Assembly: GCF_003402235.1 (NCBI RefSeq)
Contig: NZ_QEWO01000004.1
Span: forward strand, 496,001-560,000
Length of the DNA stretch: 64,000 bases
Direction of reading: 5' to 3'
DNA from: Parahaliea mediterranea
GTDB lineage: Bacteria; Pseudomonadota; Gammaproteobacteria; Pseudomonadales; Halieaceae
Each line of letters begins with the position of its first letter. The stretch's first letter is position 1. This document shows, one piece after another, positions 38,761 to 46,852 of this stretch. The notes beneath the pieces were generated by a model. That model was not told the DNA's origin. It did not search any database and saw nothing but the letters and a program-made list of their open reading frames with translations. Position numbers and translations under genes: made by a program.

Positions 38761-40487
38761 CAGTGCCCTACCCCGGTCACGGTGTCGCTGGCCAGCCAGC
38801 CATAGCGCACGGCTTTGGCCGTCACGGCCTGCCCCCGGCCCAGAGCAACGGGGCCGCGATAAATCTGCCAGGGGCCATCGTCCAGCCTGTAGGCCAGGGA
38901 GCTGCCTTCGGTCACCGCCCGCAGGCGCAGTTCGCCATTATCAATGCGCATCTGGGGCGCGGCGGTCACGGGCTTGTCCTCACCCCCGGTCCCAAACCGC
39001 GCCACCATGGCGGCCTCGGGTTCGTCACCCACATCGCCCACCCGCACCGTCCAGACGTCGAGGGCACTGCGCAGGCGCTGCAGGTCGGCGGCGTAGCGCG
39101 GGTCGGCACTGACGTCATTGAGTTCGAACGGGTCCGCCTGCAGGTCAAACAGGCGTTCTTGCCCGGGGGCTTCAAACCACTGCCGCTGGGCGGGGTTCAG
39201 CTTGCCGGCGGCATACAGCGCGCGCATTTCGCGCACCATGTCGATGTTGTCGCGAAACGCCAGGGGATGGCCTCCGGCCTGCTCGGGGTAGCTGCTGCGA
39301 ATGTATTTGAAGCGTTCATCGCGCACCGCGCGCTGACGGTCCATGACCGCGTCGATACGATCGCGGGCAGCAAAAATGTAGCGCCGGGGGGGCACCGTAT
39401 CGCTGGCAAAGTCCTGCCCCTGCAGGTAATCCGGCGCCGTCACCCCGGCCAGGGCCAGCACGGTGGGTGCAAAGTCAACAAAGCTCACCAGGCGGTGATC
39501 ACGTTGACCCGGCGCCAAGCCGGCCGGCCGGAAGCGCGCTGGCCAGCGGATGATCATCGGCACCTGAAGGCCGCTGTCGTACAACTCGCGCTTGGCCCGC
39601 GGCAGGCCATCGCCGTGGTCGGTGGTCCAGATCACTATGGTGTTGTCCGCCAGGCCGTCCTGCGCCAGTTGGTCGAGGATGGCCCCCACCTCGGCATCCA
39701 TGGCGGCAATGTTGTTGTAGTGCCGCGCCAGGTCCCGGCGCACGGTGGGGGTGTCCGGGTAGTAGGGCGGCAACACCACCTGTTCGGGCTGCACAGCACG
39801 CGGGATGTCCACGTCGATGCTCCACCAGCGATACAGCTGCATCAGCAGGTGGCGGCGGCTGAGGGGCAGGCTGCCCAGTGGCGTGAACACGCCGCTCTCG
39901 TGGGTCACCATGAAGTTCACCAGGCCATAGAAGGGCTGGCCTTCCGCCCGGCCGCGCCAGTCGCGCACCCCTTCGTCGCTCCAGAGGGTAAAGGGGCCGG
40001 TGCCCTTGAAGGGGCCGCTGAACTGGTAGTCGAGCTTGTTGTCGGTGAAGGTGTAGTAGCCCGCCGCGCGCAGCAGCTCCGGGTAGGCCTTGACCTGCGG
40101 CGGCGGCACGGCTGTGTAGGCGCCATCCGGGCGGGTGCTGGTGCGCATGTGCTGTGAGCCGGTGGCCACCTGATGCACACCGAGAATTTGCGCCGCCCGG
40201 CTCGGCGCGCACACGCCGGCAGTAGTGAACACCCGGTGGTAGCGCACGCCCTCGCGGGCCAGTTGGTCGAGCCGCGGGGTCACCGCTACGGCATCGCCGA
40301 AGGCGCCGATGCGGGGGCTCAGGTCCTCCGCCATCAGCACCAGTATGTTGGGGCGCTCAGCCGGCCCTGCCTGCAGCGAGCCCGCCGCCAGCAGCAGGCC
40401 GGCAACCAGCGCCCTCACCGCTTTTGGCCCTTGCAGCCATCGCCGCCCGCGCACCCGTTGCCCCCCACACACCATGGCCGGCCCCAC
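38760..40487 (-). CDS. Secreted type I sulfatase
   Basis: A 575-residue sulfatase with the formylglycine motif CAPSR (Cys93), which requires maturation by an anaerobic sulfatase-maturating enzyme or FGE not in the window. Metal-site regions are LMAEDLSPR (Glu in place of the usual Asp of the DD pair, as in several heparan N-sulfatase-like clades) and IWTTDHGDGLPR. The last ~45 residues resemble a small beta domain often found after sulfatases. A signal sequence is probable after a basic N-terminus. Substrate unknown; the context suggests a sulfated uronate-containing glycan. It starts 4 bases after the TonB receptor stop. Confidence 0.9.
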   Translation of the reverse strand: MGPAMVCGGQRVRGRRWLQGPKAVRALVAGLLLAAGSLQAGPAERPNILVLMAEDLSPRIGAFGDAVAVTPRLDQLAREGVRYHRVFTTAGVCAPSRAAQILGVHQVATGSQHMRTSTRPDGAYTAVPPPQVKAYPELLRAAGYYTFTDNKLDYQFSGPFKGTGPFTLWSDEGVRDWRGRAEGQPFYGLVNFMVTHESGVFTPLGSLPLSRRHLLMQLYRWWSIDVDIPRAVQPEQVVLPPYYPDTPTVRRDLARHYNNIAAMDAEVGAILDQLAQDGLADNTIVIWTTDHGDGLPRAKRELYDSGLQVPMIIRWPARFRPAGLAPGQRDHRLVSFVDFAPTVLALAGVTAPDYLQGQDFASDTVPPRRYIFAARDRIDAVMDRQRAVRDERFKYIRSSYPEQAGGHPLAFRDNIDMVREMRALYAAGKLNPAQRQWFEAPGQERLFDLQADPFELNDVSADPRYAADLQRLRSALDVWTVRVGDVGDEPEAAMVARFGTGGEDKPVTAAPQMRIDNGELRLRAVTEGSSLAYRLDDGPWQIYRGPVALGRGQAVTAKAVRYGWLASDTVTGVGH

Positions 40488-40491
40488 GCTG

Positions 40492-42765
40492 TCAGAAATT
40501 AAACTTCACCCGCACACCGGCATAGCGCTGGCTGTCCCGTGACAGAACCTGCCCGATGGCCTGCTTGCCGCCGTAGAGGTTACCGAGGTTGGCAAGCGAC
40601 TGCACGTAGCCGTCATCCAGCAGGTTGTTCACAAACAGCGTGACCCGGTAGGCCTCGCGCTCGCGCTCTACAATGCCCACGCTCAAATCCAGCACGTCGT
40701 AGCTGTCGTAGGCGGTTTGCGGGTCCTGGTTGAGGTTGAAGTTGACCTCGTCCTGCCAGCGGTAGGACACATTGGCAAAGCCATCAAAGGGCAGTGAGCC
40801 CAGCGGCAGGGTGTACTCGCCAGACAGGGTGAGCTTGTAGTCTGGCGAGTTGGCAAGGTCCGCCCCCGCCAGGTCCTGCACGCTGGCCCCCGGTGCAATT
40901 TCCACGCAGCCCTGGGCCACGGTCTGGCCGCTGTAGCACTGGGCGTTGGGGTATTCCTTGACGGTGGCGTCGATCCAGGCAAAGCCGGCCCGCAGCATGA
41001 AGTTCTGCCCCAGCAGCCCCACGGCGTCCACCTCGATACCCTGGGTTTCCAGCACGCCGACGTTGGAGATATCCAGCTCCACGGCGCCGTCTTCATTGAT
41101 CTGGGTGTTCTGGGCCTGGTAGTCGTCGTACTCCGTGTAGAAGGCCACCGCGTTGAATTGCAGGCGCTGGTCGAACAGGGTTGTCTTGATGCCGAGTTCA
41201 TAGGCATTGGCGTTTTCCGCCGCCACTGGGTTGTCGGCCTTGTCCTGGTTGAAGCCGGTGGACACGTCGTAGGCCTGGCCCTTGTAGCCACGGCTGTAGC
41301 TGGCGAACAGCATGGTGTCCTCGTTGAGGAAGTGCTGCAGGGACAGCTTGCCCAGCCACACCCCGTCGGTGTCGTCGCCCTGGTAACGGGCGTCGGTGGG
41401 CGCATCGTAAAAGTCGACGGAGATCTCTTCGTAGTTATAGCGCAGGCCCAGCGACAGGCTGGTTTTGTCGCTGAAGCGCCAGTTGCCCTGCCCGAAGGCC
41501 GCCATGCTCTCGGTGCCGGCCTCCGCCGCCCAGTCGGCCACCAGCACGGTGCGCTCGAAACTGCGATCGGTGTCGGCCTTGGCGTAGTACAAGCCCAGCA
41601 TGTAGTCGAAGTCGTCGTACAGGGGGGAGTCCAGGCGCAGCTCCTGCGAGAAGAACGACATTTCCACATCTGACAGGGAGTCGATGCCGCCGTGCAGCGC
41701 CCCGCCGGTGAGGGCCCCGGCCACATCCACGTCGGAAAAGTCGACATCCTCGGTGTTGGTGAAGTCCCAGCGATCCAGGGCGGTGATGGAGGTCAGGCTG
41801 AATTCGCCCAGGCTGTAAGCCAGCTGCAGGCTGCCCGCGATGTCTTCGCTGTGGCCGTAGGACGGATTGTCCTGGCGGATTTTGCGGTTGTCGGGGCCGG
41901 GCTTGATGCCAGGCGCCGGGTCTGCCGGCACAAAGCCCAGCACCCGCGCGGTGGGGTCGAGCTGATACCAGTTGATACCGCAGCAGTCCACGGTGTCTTC
42001 GCTGTAGTTGATGATGGCGGTGGCGGTCAGCCTGTCGGTTATATCCCAGAGGAATTTCCCGCGCCCGCCGCGACTCAGCCCGCCGTTCAGGGTGGTGCCG
42101 GTGGTGAGGTTGTCCAGATAGCCGTCGCGATCGTCGTAGTAGGCCATTACCCGGTAGCCGGCGCTGCCGCCCACCGGACCAGAGAGCGTGCCCACGGTGC
42201 GCTGCTGGTCATCGTCGGTGACGACCAGTTCCAGGCTGCCCTCGAACTCGCTGGCCGGGTTTTTGGTGACCACGCTGACCAGGCCGGCCGAGGCATTCTT
42301 GCCAAACAGGGTGCTCTGGGGGCCGCGCAGCACCTCAATGCGCTCCACGTCCACCAGGTTCGACAGAGCCTGCCCCGGCTGCACCTGACTGACGTTGTCG
42401 ATGATCACCGCCACGCTGGGTTCCACGGCAATGCTGTACACGTTGGTGCCAATGCCGCGAATGCGGATGGAGGTCTGCTGCTTGTTGTTGCCGCTGGACA
42501 TGGTCAGCGACGGCGACAGGCGGGTGACGTCGGAGAATTCCTGAAGGCCCATGGCCTCAATGGCCTCGGCATTCACGGCAGTGAGGGCCACCGGCACATC
42601 CTGGGCGCTTTGGGCGCGCTTCTGGGCGGTGACGATAACCTCCTCAAGGGCGGCCTGGGCCAGGGCGGAAGCGGTCTGCTGACTCAGCAGAAGGGCGGCG
42701 GCCAGCGCCGCCTTGCGGGCGAAGGGTGGGGTCGGAGTCAAGGTCGGGGTCGAAGTCGGGGTCAT
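40492..42765 (-). CDS. TonB-dependent receptor, carbohydrate-type, of the sulfatase operon
   Basis: A 757-residue outer-membrane receptor: N-terminal TPT-type tandem repeats (MTPTSTPTLTPTPPFARK) before a signal segment, TonB box LEEVIVTAQKRAQSAQD, plug with VRRR-like RIEVLRGPQSTLFGKNASAG, barrel ending YAGVRVKFNF. Oar/SusC relatives with the EEVIVTAQKR style import oligosaccharides. It heads a three-gene unit with the sulfatase and DUF3604. An operator-like sequence for the local GntR regulator lies 41 bases upstream. The TPT codons come from a 12-base DNA repeat. Confidence 0.92.
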   Translation of the reverse strand: MTPTSTPTLTPTPPFARKAALAAALLLSQQTASALAQAALEEVIVTAQKRAQSAQDVPVALTAVNAEAIEAMGLQEFSDVTRLSPSLTMSSGNNKQQTSIRIRGIGTNVYSIAVEPSVAVIIDNVSQVQPGQALSNLVDVERIEVLRGPQSTLFGKNASAGLVSVVTKNPASEFEGSLELVVTDDDQQRTVGTLSGPVGGSAGYRVMAYYDDRDGYLDNLTTGTTLNGGLSRGGRGKFLWDITDRLTATAIINYSEDTVDCCGINWYQLDPTARVLGFVPADPAPGIKPGPDNRKIRQDNPSYGHSEDIAGSLQLAYSLGEFSLTSITALDRWDFTNTEDVDFSDVDVAGALTGGALHGGIDSLSDVEMSFFSQELRLDSPLYDDFDYMLGLYYAKADTDRSFERTVLVADWAAEAGTESMAAFGQGNWRFSDKTSLSLGLRYNYEEISVDFYDAPTDARYQGDDTDGVWLGKLSLQHFLNEDTMLFASYSRGYKGQAYDVSTGFNQDKADNPVAAENANAYELGIKTTLFDQRLQFNAVAFYTEYDDYQAQNTQINEDGAVELDISNVGVLETQGIEVDAVGLLGQNFMLRAGFAWIDATVKEYPNAQCYSGQTVAQGCVEIAPGASVQDLAGADLANSPDYKLTLSGEYTLPLGSLPFDGFANVSYRWQDEVNFNLNQDPQTAYDSYDVLDLSVGIVEREREAYRVTLFVNNLLDDGYVQSLANLGNLYGGKQAIGQVLSRDSQRYAGVRVKFNF

Positions 42766-42805
42766 AGTGCAACATCCTGTAATCATTATCGTGCCTGCAG
42801 CGGCC

Positions 42806-42837
42806 AATTGGTATTACCACTTTACCACCTTGCCAAT
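42806..42837. promoter_or_regulatory. GntR/UxuR-type operator-like site A
   Basis: Core palindrome TTGGTATTACCA (42808-42819) followed by a second copy of the right half, TTTACCACC, and TTGCCAAT. It matches site B at 53834-53858 at all but three of the first 25 positions. It stands just upstream of the TonB receptor-sulfatase-DUF3604 operon. Confidence 0.7.
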
Positions 42838-42906
42838 ATGCCCCCATTTCCCGGAAATGACAACCGTCTAAATCATGCGCCCCACACCCCTGTTGGCTCG
42901 CCGCTG

Positions 42907-43827
42907 TCAGAACCGCATGTCGGCCAGATAACGGAAGCTGCTGCGCGCGCTATCCATGGGCTGCTGCGGCTGGTCGTGCTCGACGAAAAAGTGAGACACG
43001 CCCGCCGCCACGGCGGCGCGGGTGAGGGCCGGGAAATCCAGTGTGCCGGCGCCCACATCGGCAAAGCCCCCGTCGGCCCCCATGTCCTTCATGTGGCAGC
43101 TGTTAAAACGCGCGCCGTAATCGCGCAGCAGGCGCTGGGGGTCCTGCCCAGCCTTGCTGGCCCAGAACAGATCCAGCTGAAAGCTGACGCTGTCCGGGTC
43201 GGTGTGTTGCAGCAGGTATTCGTAGGGCAGCACGCCGTTCACCGGCGAGAAGTCGAAGTCGTGATTGTGGTAGCCAAAGCGCATGCCGTGCTCGGCGCAC
43301 AGCTTGCCGGCGGCGTTGAACAAGTCCGCCATGCGCGCCAGGCCCGCCTCGTCCGCCATTTCGGTGGGCGGCACCGCCGACAGCACAATGGCCTGGTACT
43401 GCATGGCCCGGGCCTCGGGCAGCATGGCCTTGAGGTTGCCGAGCAAGCGATCGGTGCCGCCGAGCTTGCGAAACAGGGCCATGGCCTCGTCCCTGGGCAG
43501 CTGGGTAATGTCCACCGGCAGTTCCGGCCTCAGGCGGCCAAAGGGGGCGCGCAGGCCCAGCTCATCCAGCAGCGCCCGCACCTCATCCGGCGGGCGGCCA
43601 AACAACCCGCCGGCGGTGGAGAACTCCACCTCGCGGTAGCCGATGGCGGCAACCGCCCGCAGGGTGCCCTCGAAGTCGGCGGCCATGGCGCTGTTAACGG
43701 TGTAGAGCTGCAGGCCAATGGCATCCAGCGACTGGCCGGCGGCCGTGGCCAAGCGCGGCGCGAGCAGCAAGCCCGCGGCGGCGGCGGAAGTGTGTAGAGC
43801 GGCCTGTAGAAACTGGCGTCGTTGCAT
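42907..43827 (-). CDS. Tat-exported sugar isomerase/epimerase-fold protein
   Basis: A 306-residue protein with a Tat signal (MQRRQFLQAALHTSAAAAG) and an AP-endonuclease-2/xylose-isomerase TIM-barrel: GLQLYTVNSAM at the N-terminus, FGYHNHDFDFSP, VSFQLDLFWAS, ARFNSCHMKDMG and SHFFVEHDQPQQP, the Glu, His and Asp residues suggesting a metal site. Periplasmic members next to Gfo/Idh oxidoreductases have been implicated in cleaving 3-keto-glycosides. Substrate here is unknown. It is the last gene before site A and may be cotranscribed with the upstream PVC cytochrome gene. Confidence 0.85.
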   Translation of the reverse strand: MQRRQFLQAALHTSAAAAGLLLAPRLATAAGQSLDAIGLQLYTVNSAMAADFEGTLRAVAAIGYREVEFSTAGGLFGRPPDEVRALLDELGLRAPFGRLRPELPVDITQLPRDEAMALFRKLGGTDRLLGNLKAMLPEARAMQYQAIVLSAVPPTEMADEAGLARMADLFNAAGKLCAEHGMRFGYHNHDFDFSPVNGVLPYEYLLQHTDPDSVSFQLDLFWASKAGQDPQRLLRDYGARFNSCHMKDMGADGGFADVGAGTLDFPALTRAAVAAGVSHFFVEHDQPQQPMDSARSSFRYLADMRF

Positions 43828-43926
43828 GGTGGCGGTTCTCCGGGGCGTCGGTGGGGTGTTATGGCTTGTCATTGGCTGCCAGGGGCGGGCATCCACCCGC
43901 CATCGGCTTTGCCGGCAGCAGCACGC

Positions 43927-46806
43927 TCAGGTATCCCGTTCGGCCGGAATCTGCTGGCCATCGCGGTGGATGATCAGCTTGTTCACACTGCCATCGGGCT
44001 CGCTGACAAATTCGATCTGCACTGCCCCGTCCTCCGAGCGAATCTCAAACAGGTTGTCGTCCAGCTGGGTCAGCAAACCCTCCCCGCCCATGGTGGCCTC
44101 CATGTACAGGCCCTCGGGCTGCTCGCTGATGGCAATGGTGATGAAGCTCACCGAGTACTCGCCCACCAGTCGGCGGAACCCCCGGTCGACATAAACCGCG
44201 CGCAGTTCCGCCACGGTCCAGGGCTGCTGCCGCGCGGCGCTGTTTTCGCGGATGGCCGCGGCCTTGTCCGGGTCCACCGCAGAGGCGGCGTTGCCCCAGG
44301 CGCGCCGCAGGTAGGTCATCAGCCCAGCCAATACCGCGTCATCCAGCTGCGCCAGGTGGCCGTGGGGCGGCATAACGCCGTTGAAGGTCTCTCCTTTGAC
44401 CTCCACCGGCCCGGTCAGGCCCTGCAGAATGATGCGCCCAAGCCACTCGGGCGGCCCGGTGACCCACTCGGCACCGGCCAGGGCCGGCGCCAGGCCGGGG
44501 ACGCCCGCGCCGTCGGCGCCATGGCAGGCCGCGCAATGGGAGTAAAACGTTTCGCCCTGCGACATCAGCGCCTGCTGGGCCGGGGTCAACGGTTCGATAC
44601 CCAGCGCCAGCGGGTCGCCGGGCCAGGTAAAGGCCCGGCGACCTAGCAGGCGCGCGGCGGCCAGCGCCTCGTCGACCTCGGCGCCGGTGTCAAACAACTC
44701 TGGCATGGCAGCCAGGCGCGCCGGCTCAAAGCCGGTGCGCAGGGTCAGGCCGCGCAGCGCTTCCTGCATCGCCACTTCCTGCCACGCATGGCGCTCTCCG
44801 GCACTGCCCAGCAGCGCCAGCAAATCCAGCAGGGCCGGGTTGGCCGGCTCGGTGGACGTAAGGTCGCCGCGCAGGTCGCGGTAGGCGTTGGCCGCCACAG
44901 CACCCAGCACTGCCGCCAACGGCTCTGAGTAGGTGGCAAAGGCGGGGTTGGCCAGCAGCTCCGGCAGGAAGGCCATTTCCTGGGTGCGCACGGCCCGCAC
45001 CACGGCCTGGCGCACATACTCGCTACCCATCCCGCTCAACAGTTGCTGCTGCAGGCGCTGGCGCACGGCGGGCGCCCCGGCGTGCTGGCCCAGGGCCAGG
45101 GTGTACTGCATCTGCACCCGCTCCGGCACCTGGCCCGAATCATTGCCCAGCGCTTCACTCAGGCCCAGCAGGCTGTCTGCCAAGAGCAGCTGCGCGCCGG
45201 AGCGCAGGGCCTGCACCTGGCGCCAGGGATCGTTGATGGCCAGCACCTGCTGCACCAGCGCCGGGCTCAACTCGCCGCGCCCGGCCAGGGTCCACAGGGC
45301 ATGGGTGGCGGCAATGCTGTTCTCACCGGTGGCCAACGCGGCCAGGCGCCCGGTCAGGTCGCCGCCACGGGCCAGCAGCAGGCGCTGGGCGGTGTCGCGC
45401 TGCCAGCCGTTGCCGCTGGCAAGCAGGGCCAGCAGGGTGTCATCGCTGGCCTGCGCCAGGTTAACCGGCTCCGCTGCGCGGCCGCCATCGCGATGCCGCA
45501 CACGCCAGATGCGTCCCTTGCCCAGCGGTTTGTCCAGGTGGCGCAGCAGGATCTGCTCGCGCAACTCGTCGGTGAGGAAGTAGGTGTCCTGCACTATGCC
45601 GCGGTACATATCGATAATGTAGAGGGCGCCATCCGGCCCGTTCAGGGCATCCACCGGGCGAAAGCGCTCGTCGGTGGAACCCAGAAATTCCCGCTGCCCC
45701 CAGTCCGGGTCGTCGTACAGACGGTGCTCGGCGGCAAGCGCCATGCCCTGCTCGCTGACGCGCAGGTGGGCAACTACATTGGCGGCCACCTCCGGCACAA
45801 ACACATCGTTGGCATATTCAGCGGGAAACTGGTCGCCGCGATACACCGCCAAACCGCTGACCCCGGTGGCCTTGTGCAGGCGGCCATCGGGGCGCAGGGT
45901 GCCCTCGAGATAGGCCCGGTTCACCCCGGGGTTGACCCGCACCGAGAACACCTCGCTGGGGTCGGTCAGGTTAACGCCAAGCCCGGCGTAGGTGACGCCG
46001 CTGTCGGCCTCCACCACGTCTTCCCCGGCGAACAGGTCGGCCTGCAGCCAAGTGGAGTTGTGGTTGTAGAACAGGCGGCCACGATCATCCTGCCCCATGC
46101 CCCACTGCCCGCGCTGGGGGCCGTGGCGCACCTCTAGCTTGCCATTGTCAAAGCGAAAGCTGCGGGCCGACTTGGCGTTGTAGAGCCAGTTGTCCAGGCC
46201 GGTGAACAGGCCGTTTTCCAGGTGTTCCACGTTGCCTTCGCCCAGATTGGGCGCGTAGTCCCCCACCCGGCGGCGGGCGCTGCAGTCGGCATCCGGGTTC
46301 GGCAGTTCACAGAGCCAGAGGTTGGGCGGCTCGCCGACCAGAATCCCCTGGTTGGTCACCGCCACGGCGCGGGGGTTGACCAGGCCGTCCAGAAAAACCT
46401 CGGAGCGATCCATGCGACCGTCGCCATCGTCATCGCTCAGGCGCACCACCTGCCCCACAGGCTCGTCGCTGCCGTTGCCGTAGACATCCGGCATGTAGCC
46501 GCGCATTTCCACCACGTAGAGCCGGCCGTATTCATCCCAGGCCATGGCCACCGGGTCTTCGATCAAGGGCTCGGCCGCCACCAGCTCGATCTCAAAGCCG
46601 GGGGCGATACGAAAGCGCTCCAGGGCCTGCTGCGGCGAGAGCACCGGCGCGGGTTCGGTGTCCAGGGTTTTGTAGGTGTCGTCGCGGCCCGCTTCACTGG
46701 CCTGGCCTGCACTGCTGTTATCCGAGGGCGCCGGCGCAGCTATAAACCACCAGCCGAGGGCCACGGCGGCAATGACAACAACAAGGGCGATGAGGAGTTT
46801 TTTCAT
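43927..46806 (-). CDS. PVC-type membrane-bound dehydrogenase with cytochrome c domain
   Basis: A 959-residue protein: N-terminal membrane anchor (KKLLIALVVVIAAVALGWWF), a six-bladed beta-propeller of the PVC (TIGR02604-like) dehydrogenase type at about residues 70-430 with SGLAVYRGDQFPAEY and LNGPDGALYIIDMYRG, HEAT-like helices to about 690, a cytochrome c domain with CAACH (about 755) and a downstream Met in VMPPHGHL, and a small C-terminal beta domain. Such proteins, common in Planctomycetes/Verrucomicrobia and Bacteroidetes, probably oxidise sugars and pass electrons to haem. The family is rare in this lineage, which hints at transfer. ATG 46806. Confidence 0.87.
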   Translation of the reverse strand: MKKLLIALVVVIAAVALGWWFIAAPAPSDNSSAGQASEAGRDDTYKTLDTEPAPVLSPQQALERFRIAPGFEIELVAAEPLIEDPVAMAWDEYGRLYVVEMRGYMPDVYGNGSDEPVGQVVRLSDDDGDGRMDRSEVFLDGLVNPRAVAVTNQGILVGEPPNLWLCELPNPDADCSARRRVGDYAPNLGEGNVEHLENGLFTGLDNWLYNAKSARSFRFDNGKLEVRHGPQRGQWGMGQDDRGRLFYNHNSTWLQADLFAGEDVVEADSGVTYAGLGVNLTDPSEVFSVRVNPGVNRAYLEGTLRPDGRLHKATGVSGLAVYRGDQFPAEYANDVFVPEVAANVVAHLRVSEQGMALAAEHRLYDDPDWGQREFLGSTDERFRPVDALNGPDGALYIIDMYRGIVQDTYFLTDELREQILLRHLDKPLGKGRIWRVRHRDGGRAAEPVNLAQASDDTLLALLASGNGWQRDTAQRLLLARGGDLTGRLAALATGENSIAATHALWTLAGRGELSPALVQQVLAINDPWRQVQALRSGAQLLLADSLLGLSEALGNDSGQVPERVQMQYTLALGQHAGAPAVRQRLQQQLLSGMGSEYVRQAVVRAVRTQEMAFLPELLANPAFATYSEPLAAVLGAVAANAYRDLRGDLTSTEPANPALLDLLALLGSAGERHAWQEVAMQEALRGLTLRTGFEPARLAAMPELFDTGAEVDEALAAARLLGRRAFTWPGDPLALGIEPLTPAQQALMSQGETFYSHCAACHGADGAGVPGLAPALAGAEWVTGPPEWLGRIILQGLTGPVEVKGETFNGVMPPHGHLAQLDDAVLAGLMTYLRRAWGNAASAVDPDKAAAIRENSAARQQPWTVAELRAVYVDRGFRRLVGEYSVSFITIAISEQPEGLYMEATMGGEGLLTQLDDNLFEIRSEDGAVQIEFVSEPDGSVNKLIIHRDGQQIPAERDT

Positions 46807-46852
46807 GAATGGCCCAATAACAATGATTGAAGATGTAAGCGGTGACGAGGCG

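Noticed and set aside
38763-40157. 464-residue plus-strand frame over the sulfatase gene
   Set aside because: The sulfatase motif and coupling with its neighbours make the minus strand the real gene.
41692-43797. 701-residue plus-strand frame across the TonB receptor start and the isomerase gene
   Set aside because: It crosses two well-supported minus-strand genes and an intergenic operator, and its sequence is low-complexity shadow.
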